From positions 41,854 through 105,853 of the forward strand of contig NZ_JXBB01000063.1 of NCBI RefSeq assembly GCF_001653195.1: DNA of 64,000 nt. Direction: 5' to 3'. This DNA comes from Hydrogenibacillus schlegelii (lineage in GTDB: Bacteria > Bacillota > Bacilli > Thermicanales > DSM-22653). The position numbers were made by a program, and so were the translations under genes. Shown piece after piece: positions 56,179 through 63,065 of the stretch. The notes beneath the pieces were generated by a model. The model saw only the letters and a list, made by a program, of their open reading frames with translations, ran no database searches and was not told where the DNA came from. Each line of letters begins with the position of its first letter. The stretch's first letter is position 1.

Positions 56179-57044
56179 TGCCTCACGTTCGGCAAGAATC
56201 CGTTCAGGAAGAAGATTTTGAGCGCCTGGCGCTTCGCGTCGACGAGGCGGTGGCCGCGCTGAAAAACCTCCCCGAGGACGCCCGCACCAAGGCGATGGAG
56301 CTGAAAAAGGCGATCGAACGCTTTCACGCCTTTGCCCTCCGGCGGCTCGTCCGCCGACTCCGGGAGAACGAAGCGGGGAAAGCGCTGCTTTACGAGGCGA
56401 TCGAAGATCCGGCGATTTATGCCCTTTTTCTCATGCACGGCATCATCAAACCGGACCTCGCCACCCGCGTGGCCGTGGTCCTCGAAGAAGTGCGGCCGTA
56501 TCTTCGGTCTCACGGCGGCGACGTGGAGCTCGTCCAGGTCGAGGGAGAAATCGCCTACGTGCGCCTCCACGGGGCGTGCACGGGCTGCTCGCTTTCGGCT
56601 TTGACGCTGAAAAACGCGGTGGAAGAGGCGATCCGCGCCCGCGTTCCGGAGATCGCCCAGGTGCGGATGGCCAAAGATGACGTCGGCTCCGGGTATCTGC
56701 CGCTCAACGTGATCGACGAACGTCCGGACCTTGCTTCGAGCGGCTGGATCGAAGGGCCGGACGTCGACGCGCTGGAAGAGGGAAAACCGACGGCGGTTTC
56801 CCACGGCGATACGTCGATCCTCCTTGTCCGCCTCGAAGGCAAGGTGATGGCCTACCGCAACGAGTGCCCGCACATGGGCATGCCGCTGGATGCGGGTATG
56901 GTCGATGGAGAGGAGATCACCTGCCCCTGGCACGGATTCCGCTTCGACCTTTCGTCGGGCGAATGCCTCACGGCCCCGCACGTTCAGCTGGAGCCGTTTC
57001 CCGTCCGGGTGGAGGGGCGCCGCGTATGGATCCGCGTCGGCTGA
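56178..57044 (+). CDS. NifU-Rieske fusion iron-sulfur protein (HucE/HhyE-like)
   Basis: A 288-residue redox protein with three parts: a helical N-terminus (1-95), a NifU C-terminal-like domain with CTGCS near residue 134, and a Rieske domain with CPHMG near 230 and CPWHG near 252, giving the two-Cys two-His cluster. The order matches the iron-sulfur protein encoded with high-affinity uptake hydrogenases of mycobacteria (HucE, HhyE), proposed to carry electrons from the hydrogenase to quinone. No membrane helix, so it would be a soluble or peripheral link. ATG at 56178 has GGAGG 9 bases upstream. Confidence 0.9.
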   Translation: MPHVRQESVQEEDFERLALRVDEAVAALKNLPEDARTKAMELKKAIERFHAFALRRLVRRLRENEAGKALLYEAIEDPAIYALFLMHGIIKPDLATRVAVVLEEVRPYLRSHGGDVELVQVEGEIAYVRLHGACTGCSLSALTLKNAVEEAIRARVPEIAQVRMAKDDVGSGYLPLNVIDERPDLASSGWIEGPDVDALEEGKPTAVSHGDTSILLVRLEGKVMAYRNECPHMGMPLDAGMVDGEEITCPWHGFRFDLSSGECLTAPHVQLEPFPVRVEGRRVWIRVG

Positions 57045-58123
57045 CGCTCAAGCCCGTGCGCTGGCTGGGCGCGCCGGCGCCCGGAGGGCTTTTGCTTCCG
57101 GCCGCCGCGCCGTCGCGGGAGACGATGTACGCGCCGCGCGGCGTGTACTTTGACGACCGCACGGTCATCGTCGCCGACAGCGGCAATCATCGGGTGCTCA
57201 TCTGGCACGGCTTTCCCGAGCGCGACCATGCGCCGGCCGACGTCGTCCTCGGGCAGCCGGACTTTACGTCGGAAGGGCCTCGCCTGTTGCACCTGCCGAC
57301 GGCGGTGGCGGTCTACGAAGGGCGGCTTTTCGTCGCCGATGCCTGGCATCACCGCATTCTGATCTGGAATGAGGTGCCGACGTCGAGCGGCGCGCCGCCG
57401 GACGCCGTCATCGGGCAGGCGTCGATGGACGGCGTCTTGCCCAACCGCGGAGGGCCGGTACATCCCCTCGGGTTGTATTGGCCGTACGGGATGGCCTACC
57501 TGGCCGGGCGGTTTTACATCGCCGACACCGGCAACCGGCGCGTGCTCGGCTGGAACGGCATTCCGGAAGGCGACCGTCCGCCGGACGTCGTGCTGGGACA
57601 GCCGGACGGCTACACCGGCCTGGAAAATCGGGGAAAAGGCGTCTCGGCCGACGCCTTCCGCTGGCCGCATGCCCTGGCCGGGGACGAGACGCGGCTTTAT
57701 GTGGCGGATGCCGGAAACCATCGCGTGCTCGGCTTTTCTCCCCATCCGCCGGGCGACCGCCCGGCCGATCTCGTGCTCGGCCAAAGCGATTTCAATCGCA
57801 ATTTTGAGCTGCCGCACGTCCCGCAAGGGCCGTGCCGGATGCGCTTTCCTTACGGCGTCGCGCTCTGTGCGTTCGGCCTGGCGGTGGCCGATACGGCGAA
57901 CAACCGGGTGCTCCTCTTTGCGGACGTGCCGGAGCGCGGCGCGTTTTATCCGGCGCAGGCGGTGCTCGGCCAGGCGGACTTCGAGGCCTCCGGCGAAAAC
58001 CGCTGGCAGGGCGTGGCGCCGGACACGCTGTGCTGGCCCTACGGCCTCTGGTGCCACAAAGGCCGCCTGGCGGTCGCGGACACGGGGAACAACCGCGTGA
58101 TGTTCTGGGAGCTCGTCGCCTGA
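57026..58123 (+). CDS. NHL-repeat beta-propeller protein
   Basis: A 365-residue protein built of NHL-type blades. At least five copies of a V/A-ADSGNHRVLIW-like motif appear: VADSGNHRVLIW, VADAWHHRILIW, IADTGNRRVLGW, VADAGNHRVLGF, VADTANNRVLLF, VADTGNNRVMFW. This fits a six-bladed propeller. It has no signal peptide, so it should be cytoplasmic, unlike many NHL proteins. ATG at 57026 has GGAGGGG 8 bases upstream and overlaps the Rieske gene by 19 bp. NHL proteins are recurrent in this hydrogenase class; their role is not established. Confidence 0.88.
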   Translation: MDPRRLTLKPVRWLGAPAPGGLLLPAAAPSRETMYAPRGVYFDDRTVIVADSGNHRVLIWHGFPERDHAPADVVLGQPDFTSEGPRLLHLPTAVAVYEGRLFVADAWHHRILIWNEVPTSSGAPPDAVIGQASMDGVLPNRGGPVHPLGLYWPYGMAYLAGRFYIADTGNRRVLGWNGIPEGDRPPDVVLGQPDGYTGLENRGKGVSADAFRWPHALAGDETRLYVADAGNHRVLGFSPHPPGDRPADLVLGQSDFNRNFELPHVPQGPCRMRFPYGVALCAFGLAVADTANNRVLLFADVPERGAFYPAQAVLGQADFEASGENRWQGVAPDTLCWPYGLWCHKGRLAVADTGNNRVMFWELVA

Positions 58124-58148
58124 AAAAAGACGGGAAGGAGGGGGCGGC

Positions 58149-58454
58149 ATGTGCCTGGCCATTCCGGGGCAGATCGTGGAACTGGATGATCGGGGGCAGT
58201 ACGCCACGGTCGACGTTTCCGGCGTGCGCCGAAAGGTCAACGTCGGGTTGCTCAAACAGGAGGACGTGACGGTCGGCGACTGGGTGCTCATCCACGTCGG
58301 CTTTGCGATGAGCAAGATCAGCGCCGAGCAGGCGGAGGAGCAGCTGCGCCTGCTGTCGGTGCTCGGGGAGGCGGAGGGGGCGCTGGAGGAGGTCCGGGGG
58401 TATCAATTCGATCCGTCCTTCGGCGAGGGCCCAAAAGGCGCCGGACGCGGTTAA
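58149..58454 (+). CDS. hypC: Hydrogenase assembly chaperone HypC
   Basis: A 101-residue OB-fold chaperone. The essential N-terminal MCLAIPGQIVEL is exact and VGDWVLIHVGFAMSKI follows. With HypD it carries the Fe(CN)2CO group to the large subunit. The last 20 residues extend beyond the usual length of about 80-90. ATG at 58149 follows GGAAGGAGG. Confidence 0.95.
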   Translation: MCLAIPGQIVELDDRGQYATVDVSGVRRKVNVGLLKQEDVTVGDWVLIHVGFAMSKISAEQAEEQLRLLSVLGEAEGALEEVRGYQFDPSFGEGPKGAGRG

Positions 58455-58577
58455 GCGAAGGCAGAAGGCAAACGGGCACACGCAAAGGCCAAAGAGCGCT
58501 TTGCCGGTGACGGTCCCGGTCGGGTTGGACGTCGGGCTGGACGAAGGTTTTAAGACTCGGAAAGAAGGGGACGGACG

Positions 58578-58820
58578 ATGGATCGGGAGCTCGCCCGCTA
58601 CGGGGAGCGTCGGCTTCGGGAAGACGGATGCGCGACGTGCGGCGACGTCGCCGTTCCCGTGCGCGTGATCGCCGTTTCGGGGCGGGAGGCGACGGTCGAA
58701 GACCGCGCGGGGGTGCGGATAAGCGTGGCGATCGATTTTGTGCCCGACGCGAAGGCCGGAGAAATTCTCCTCGTCCACATGGGCGTGGCCATCGGTCGGG
58801 CGCTGGAGGTGGCGCTCTGA
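58578..58820 (+). CDS. HypC-like OB-fold protein, atypical N-terminus
   Basis: An 80-residue protein with the HypC/HupF pattern: AVPVRVIAVSGREATVED, VAIDFVPDAKAGEILLVHMGVAIGRAL. The N-terminal Met-Cys of true HypC is missing; instead CATCGD precedes the first strand, after a 17-residue charged lead. It may be a specialised chaperone for this hydrogenase, taking over from HypC, or act on another metal centre. The stop overlaps hypD. Confidence 0.8.
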   Translation: MDRELARYGERRLREDGCATCGDVAVPVRVIAVSGREATVEDRAGVRISVAIDFVPDAKAGEILLVHMGVAIGRALEVAL

Positions 58821-59932
58821 TGCGCTACGTCGACGAATTCCGGAACGCGGAACTGATCGAAAAGACGGCGCAGGAAATCCGGCGCCGGGTGGATCCGTCG
58901 AAGCGCTATCGCTTGATGGAAGTGTGCGGGGGGCATACGTTTTCGATTTTCCGCTTCGGGATTCAGGAGCTCTTGCCGGAAAACATCGAGCTCGTCCACG
59001 GGCCGGGCTGTCCGGTGTGCGTGCTCCCGATGGGACGGATGGACGACGGGCTCAACCTGGCGAAAGATCCGAGCGTCATCTTCACGGCGTTCGGCGACGT
59101 CATGCGCGTCCCCGGGAGCCACGGTTCCCCGCTGGAGTTCAAGGCCAAAGGCGCGGACGTGCGCATGGTCTACTCGCCGCTCGACGCGCTCAAGCTCGCC
59201 GTCCAGAACCCCGATCGCCAGGTCGTCTTTTTCGCCATCGGGTTTGAGACGACGGCGCCGTCGACGGCGCTCACGCTCCTTCGGGCGCGGGAGATGGGCG
59301 TCCGGAATTTCTTTGTCCTGTCCAATCATGTGCTGATCCTTCCCGCCATCCGGGCCATCCTCGAGTCGCCGGACATGCGCATCGACGGTTTCCTCGGTCC
59401 GGGGCACGTGTCGACGGTCATCGGCGCCCGGCCGTATGAGTTCATCGCCCGCCATTACGGCAAACCGGTCGTCATCTCCGGCTTTGAGCCGTTGGATTTG
59501 CTGCAGTCCATTTTGATGCTCGTCCGGCAGATCGAAGAAGGCCGGGCGGCGGTCGAAAACCAGTACAGCCGCGTCGTCCCGTGGGACGGCAATCGCGCGG
59601 CGCTCGCGGCGATGGCCGAAGTGTTCGAAGTCCGGCCCTTCTTCGAATGGCGCGGGCTCGGCTTCATCTCCCAGTCGGCGTTGAAACTGCGGCCGGAATT
59701 TGCGCCCTGGGACGCGGAAGTGCAGTTCGAAATCGCGGGGCTCCGGGTGACCGATCCCAAGGCCGCCCAGTGCGGTGAGGTGCTCAAAGGCGTGCTCAAG
59801 CCGTTTCAATGCAAATTGTTTGGCAAGACGTGTACGCCCGAACGGCCGGTCGGCGCCTTGATGGTCTCTTCCGAAGGGGCCTGCGCCGCGTACTACCATC
59901 ACGTCTATGCCCGGCAGGCGGTCGGAGAGTAA
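58820..59932 (+). CDS. hypD: Hydrogenase formation protein HypD
   Basis: A 370-residue iron-sulfur scaffold where the Fe(CN)2CO group is built with HypC and HypE. Hallmarks are EVCGGHTFSIFRFG, GPGCPVCVLP, FAIGFETTAPSTAL and the C-terminal cluster Cys residues in the CGEVLKGVLKPFQC and CTPE region. ATG at 58820 follows GGAGGTGG. Length is standard. Confidence 0.96.
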   Translation: MRYVDEFRNAELIEKTAQEIRRRVDPSKRYRLMEVCGGHTFSIFRFGIQELLPENIELVHGPGCPVCVLPMGRMDDGLNLAKDPSVIFTAFGDVMRVPGSHGSPLEFKAKGADVRMVYSPLDALKLAVQNPDRQVVFFAIGFETTAPSTALTLLRAREMGVRNFFVLSNHVLILPAIRAILESPDMRIDGFLGPGHVSTVIGARPYEFIARHYGKPVVISGFEPLDLLQSILMLVRQIEEGRAAVENQYSRVVPWDGNRAALAAMAEVFEVRPFFEWRGLGFISQSALKLRPEFAPWDAEVQFEIAGLRVTDPKAAQCGEVLKGVLKPFQCKLFGKTCTPERPVGALMVSSEGACAAYYHHVYARQAVGE

Positions 59933-60128
59933 GGCGAAGGACGAGGGCACCCCAGAAAAGGTGTATTACAACCTGACCATCACGATCGTCGGTCTGTGCT
60001 CGGTGACCTTTGCCGCGTCGTATGCGATCTGGAAGGGGGATCGCATCGCGGAGCGGTGGTCTCAAGAGAAGGCCAATGAAATGCAGGCCCGACAAAATGC
60101 CAGGAGCCCGAAAAACGGTGGGGGATGA
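59907..60128 (+). CDS. Small single-TM protein between hypD and hypE
   Basis: A 73-residue protein with one membrane helix (about residues 22-40, within LTITIVGLCSVTFAASYAIW), a charged N-terminus and a hydrophilic, Gln/Arg/Lys-rich tail. ATG at 59907 overlaps hypD by 26 bp and has no clear ribosome site; GTG at 59961 would keep the helix. The stop overlaps hypE. I do not recognise a family. It is the only protein of the operon with a membrane segment, so it could anchor the hydrogenase or its Rieske partner. Confidence 0.65.
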   Translation: MPGRRSESKAKDEGTPEKVYYNLTITIVGLCSVTFAASYAIWKGDRIAERWSQEKANEMQARQNARSPKNGGG

Positions 60129-61168
60129 CGATGTCCCGGACCAGGCCGCACGTTCGCTTCCAGGACCCATCCATCGAACTCGCTCACGGAGCGGGGGGCA
60201 AGGCGAGCCGGCGGTTGATCGAGGGGCTGATCGCCCCGTACGTGTTCGAATCCGGCACGGAGCTTCGGGACGTGGCCGAAGTGGCCCTCGCCGGCGGGCG
60301 GCTGGCCATGACGGCGGACGCGTTCGTCGTCAAGCCGCGCGTCTTTCCCGGGGGATCGATCGGGGAGCTTGCCGTCAACGGCACCGCGAACGATCTGGCG
60401 ATGGGCGGAGCGAGGCCGCTGGCGCTCGTCGCCACGCTCATCCTGGAAGCGGGACTTCCGACGGAGGAGCTCGAGCGGGAGATGGCCGCAATGGCCCGAG
60501 CCGCGGAACGGGCGGGGGTGGCGATCGTCGGCGGCGACACGAAGGTCGTCGAACACGGCAAAGCGGACGGGCTGTACATCTCGACCGCCGGCATCGGCCT
60601 CGTCGATCCGCGCGTCGATCTGTCGGCGAAGCGCGTCCGGCCGGGCGATCAGGTGCTTCTTTCGGGGCCGATCGGCGATCACGGGATCACGATCTTGCTT
60701 GCCCGCGGGGAGATCGAGCTGGAGGCCGAACTCACCTCCGATACGCGCCCCCTCTGGCCGCTGGTGGAGGCGCTCATCGAGGCGGCGGCGCCGGGCCTTC
60801 GCTGGCTGCGCGATCCGACGCGGGGGGGTGTGGCGACGGCGCTCAACGAACTCGCGCGCGATGCCCGGGTGACCGTCGTGCTGGACGACGAGGCGATTCC
60901 CGTACGCCCGGAAGTGCGCGGCGCCTGCGAAATACTGGGGCTGGACCCGCTCCATATCGCCAACGAAGGGCAGTTTCTCGCCGTCGTGGCGCCGGAGTAC
61001 GCCGATGCCGCCCTCGAGGCTTTGCGCCGCGTGCCGGGCGGCGCATCGGCGGTGCGCATCGGGGCGATCGAAGAAGGAGCGCGACCGGTCGTCCTCGCTC
61101 GCTCGCGCTACGGCGGAACGCGCGTCATCGACATGCTCGTCGGCGATCCGCTGCCGCGCATCTGCTGA
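60125..61168 (+). CDS. hypE: Carbamoyl dehydratase HypE
   Basis: A 347-residue PurM-like enzyme that turns the carbamoyl group on its C-terminal Cys into thiocyanate, the cyanide source of the NiFe site. The tail PRIC carries that Cys. Other features: ELAHGAGGKASRRLIEG, NGTANDLAMGGARPL, GGDTKVVEHGKADG, DPTRGGVATALNE. ATG at 60125 or 60131 both follow GGTGGGGG. Its partner HypF, which provides the carbamoyl group, is not encoded in this window. Confidence 0.96.
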   Translation: MTMSRTRPHVRFQDPSIELAHGAGGKASRRLIEGLIAPYVFESGTELRDVAEVALAGGRLAMTADAFVVKPRVFPGGSIGELAVNGTANDLAMGGARPLALVATLILEAGLPTEELEREMAAMARAAERAGVAIVGGDTKVVEHGKADGLYISTAGIGLVDPRVDLSAKRVRPGDQVLLSGPIGDHGITILLARGEIELEAELTSDTRPLWPLVEALIEAAAPGLRWLRDPTRGGVATALNELARDARVTVVLDDEAIPVRPEVRGACEILGLDPLHIANEGQFLAVVAPEYADAALEALRRVPGGASAVRIGAIEEGARPVVLARSRYGGTRVIDMLVGDPLPRIC

Positions 61169-61252
61169 TCGGATCTCCCCGCGTCCTTGAGCGAATCGAG
61201 GGAAGCCGTCTCTTCAGCCGATCGGTATTCTCGGTGGGCGGTGAATCGCAGA

Positions 61253-62545
61253 ATGGAAGCCTGGGTGCGCGAACGGCTGCTCGCGCGAAATGCGGTGTCG
61301 GCCGCGTTTTTCCAAAAGCAGGCTCGCCCCTTGGCGGAGATGTGCGCGGAGATGGCGGATCGGTTTTTGCGCGGCGGGCGCCTGATCGCCTTCGGACGCG
61401 GCGCTTACGCGACCGATGCGCAGCACGTCTCGGTGGAATTCATCCACCCGGTCATCGTCGGCAAGCGGGCCCTTCCCGCGCTGGATGCGTCGCCCCTTTT
61501 TCCCGAGGGAGTCGAAGCGCTCTTCCGGCCGGACGATATGGTCATGGGATTCGCGCCGGCGGAAGGGGACCCGGAGATCGAACGGACGCTTGCCGAGGCC
61601 AAACGGATCGGCGCCCTCACCTTCGCGCTGCAGGGGGCGTCCGGTGCCCACGCCGATTACGCGGTGCGCCTGGAAGGCGTGCATCCGTTCATTGCCCAGG
61701 AAATCATCGAGATCCTCTATCACACGCTTTGGGAGACGGTGCACGTTTTTTTCGAACATCACGCGCTGGAAGGGTCGGAGATCGACGCCGGGGACGCGGC
61801 GTTTTTGTATCCGTTCCTCGGCGGCGAGGGTCATAGCGGGCGCGCTTTTGCGGGCGGATTCGACCGGGACGCCGATGCGGCGGCCGGGCGGTTCGCCGCG
61901 GCGACCGGCGGCCGAGCGTCGGAGAAGGGGGAGGATGGGGGTCGGGGGCATCGAGAGGCGGTCGTGGAAGCGGTCGCGCGTTCCATCGTGATGAAAGCCC
62001 AGGACGACGAAGCGCTCCGCCTTCGGATGGTCGAAGAGATTCCGGCCGTCGTCGAGGCCATCCGGGCGTTGAAAAAGGCCCGTGAACGGGGTGGGAAAGC
62101 GCTCATTTTCGGAAACGGCGGTTCGGCGACGGACGCCAACGACTGGGCGTACGATCTGAACGTGCCGCCGTCCGGGATGCGGCCGTATCCGGCGGTGTCG
62201 CTGGCCGCCGAGCCGGCGGTGCTGTCGGCGCTGGCCAACGACGTCGGTTCGGAAGTGATCTTTTTGCGTCAGGTGATTGCTCATGCCCGTCCGGGCGACG
62301 TCGCCGTCGCGATCTCGACCAGCGGAGGATCGAAAAACATCCTGTTGGCGCTTGAGGAAGCGCGTAGACGAGGCCTGGTCACGATCGCCCTGCTCGGATA
62401 CGACGGCGGGGAGGTCGTCCGCCGCTCGCTCGCCGACATCCCGATCATCGTCCGATCGGATTACATCCCGCGCATCCAGGAAGTGCAGGCAAGCGTCTAT
62501 CACATCATCCGCGAAGGGTTGGAGGTTCGTAGCAGTTACAAATAA
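61253..62545 (+). CDS. Tandem SIS-domain protein (phosphoheptose isomerase-like)
   Basis: About 430 residues with two SIS domains. The second is GmhA-like: IFGNGGSATDANDWAYDL, ALANDVGSEVIF, VAISTSGGSKNILLALEEAR. The first has a looser match (LIAFGRGAYATDAQHVSVEF, VHPFIAQEIIEILYHTLWE). SIS domains bind sugar phosphates. Similar isomerase-like genes recur beside high-affinity uptake hydrogenases, as I recall, without known role. The start is uncertain: ATG 61253 has GGGCGGTG 9 bases upstream; GTG 61241 and TTG 61187 are in frame. Last gene of the operon; the element inserted next begins just after it. Confidence 0.85.
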   Translation: MEAWVRERLLARNAVSAAFFQKQARPLAEMCAEMADRFLRGGRLIAFGRGAYATDAQHVSVEFIHPVIVGKRALPALDASPLFPEGVEALFRPDDMVMGFAPAEGDPEIERTLAEAKRIGALTFALQGASGAHADYAVRLEGVHPFIAQEIIEILYHTLWETVHVFFEHHALEGSEIDAGDAAFLYPFLGGEGHSGRAFAGGFDRDADAAAGRFAAATGGRASEKGEDGGRGHREAVVEAVARSIVMKAQDDEALRLRMVEEIPAVVEAIRALKKARERGGKALIFGNGGSATDANDWAYDLNVPPSGMRPYPAVSLAAEPAVLSALANDVGSEVIFLRQVIAHARPGDVAVAISTSGGSKNILLALEEARRRGLVTIALLGYDGGEVVRRSLADIPIIVRSDYIPRIQEVQASVYHIIREGLEVRSSYK

Positions 62546-62556
62546 CCACCCTGTTC

Positions 62557-62585
62557 TTGACTGAAATTTACTGTTCTGATACTTT
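62557..62585 (+). promoter_or_regulatory. Candidate promoter of the IS607 tnpA
   Basis: TTGACT (62557-62562), 17 bases, then TACTTT (62580-62585). Good -35, weak -10. The tnpA start would be only about 5 bases behind the -10, so the transcript could be nearly leaderless or the true start lies upstream. Confidence 0.35.
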
Positions 62586-62591
62586 AAAGAC

Positions 62592-63065
62592 ATGGAACTT
62601 CTATCCATCCGCGAAGCGGCGAAAAAGCTCGGCGTGCACCCCAACCGCCTCCGGGAGTGGGAGAAAAAAGGGCTCATCCGACCGATTCGGCTCCCAAGCG
62701 GCCACCGAAGATACCCGACAGAAGAAATCGACCGCATCCTGAAGGCGGGAGGGATGAACGAAACAGAAGCCGATGCGGTCGCTCTCTACGCCCGGATCTC
62801 GACGAAAAAAGAGGCCGACGCGGGAAACCTCTCTCCCGACCGCCTGGCACGGTTTGGCTTTGATTACCTCGAACGGCACCTGAAGTTCTGCGGCGTAGAA
62901 ATCGAAGTGATCTCGCCGAAAGAACCGGAAGAGGCGCACGCGGAGCTCGTTCAGGATCTTCTGGCCATCGTCACGTCTTTTTCCGCCCGGATCGACGGCG
63001 CCCGAGGGGGAAGGAAAATCCGCCGGGGCTTTCAGGAGCTGATGCGGCGTGTCGGGAAAGAATAG
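62592..63065 (+). CDS. tnpA: IS607 serine recombinase TnpA, internally deleted
   Basis: A 157-residue protein. Residues 1-50 are the MerR-like helix-turn-helix of IS607 recombinases (SIREAAKKLGVHPNRLREWE). The catalytic domain starts with YARISTKKEADAGNL, keeping nucleophile Ser70, then jumps directly to DRLARFGFDYLE and ends with LVQDLLAIVTSFSAR. About 55-60 residues normally found between these blocks, including conserved active-site Arg residues, are missing; the frame is intact. IS607 TnpA is usually about 200-217 residues. It is probably inactive. No good ribosome site precedes the ATG. Confidence 0.85.
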   Translation: MELLSIREAAKKLGVHPNRLREWEKKGLIRPIRLPSGHRRYPTEEIDRILKAGGMNETEADAVALYARISTKKEADAGNLSPDRLARFGFDYLERHLKFCGVEIEVISPKEPEEAHAELVQDLLAIVTSFSARIDGARGGRKIRRGFQELMRRVGKE

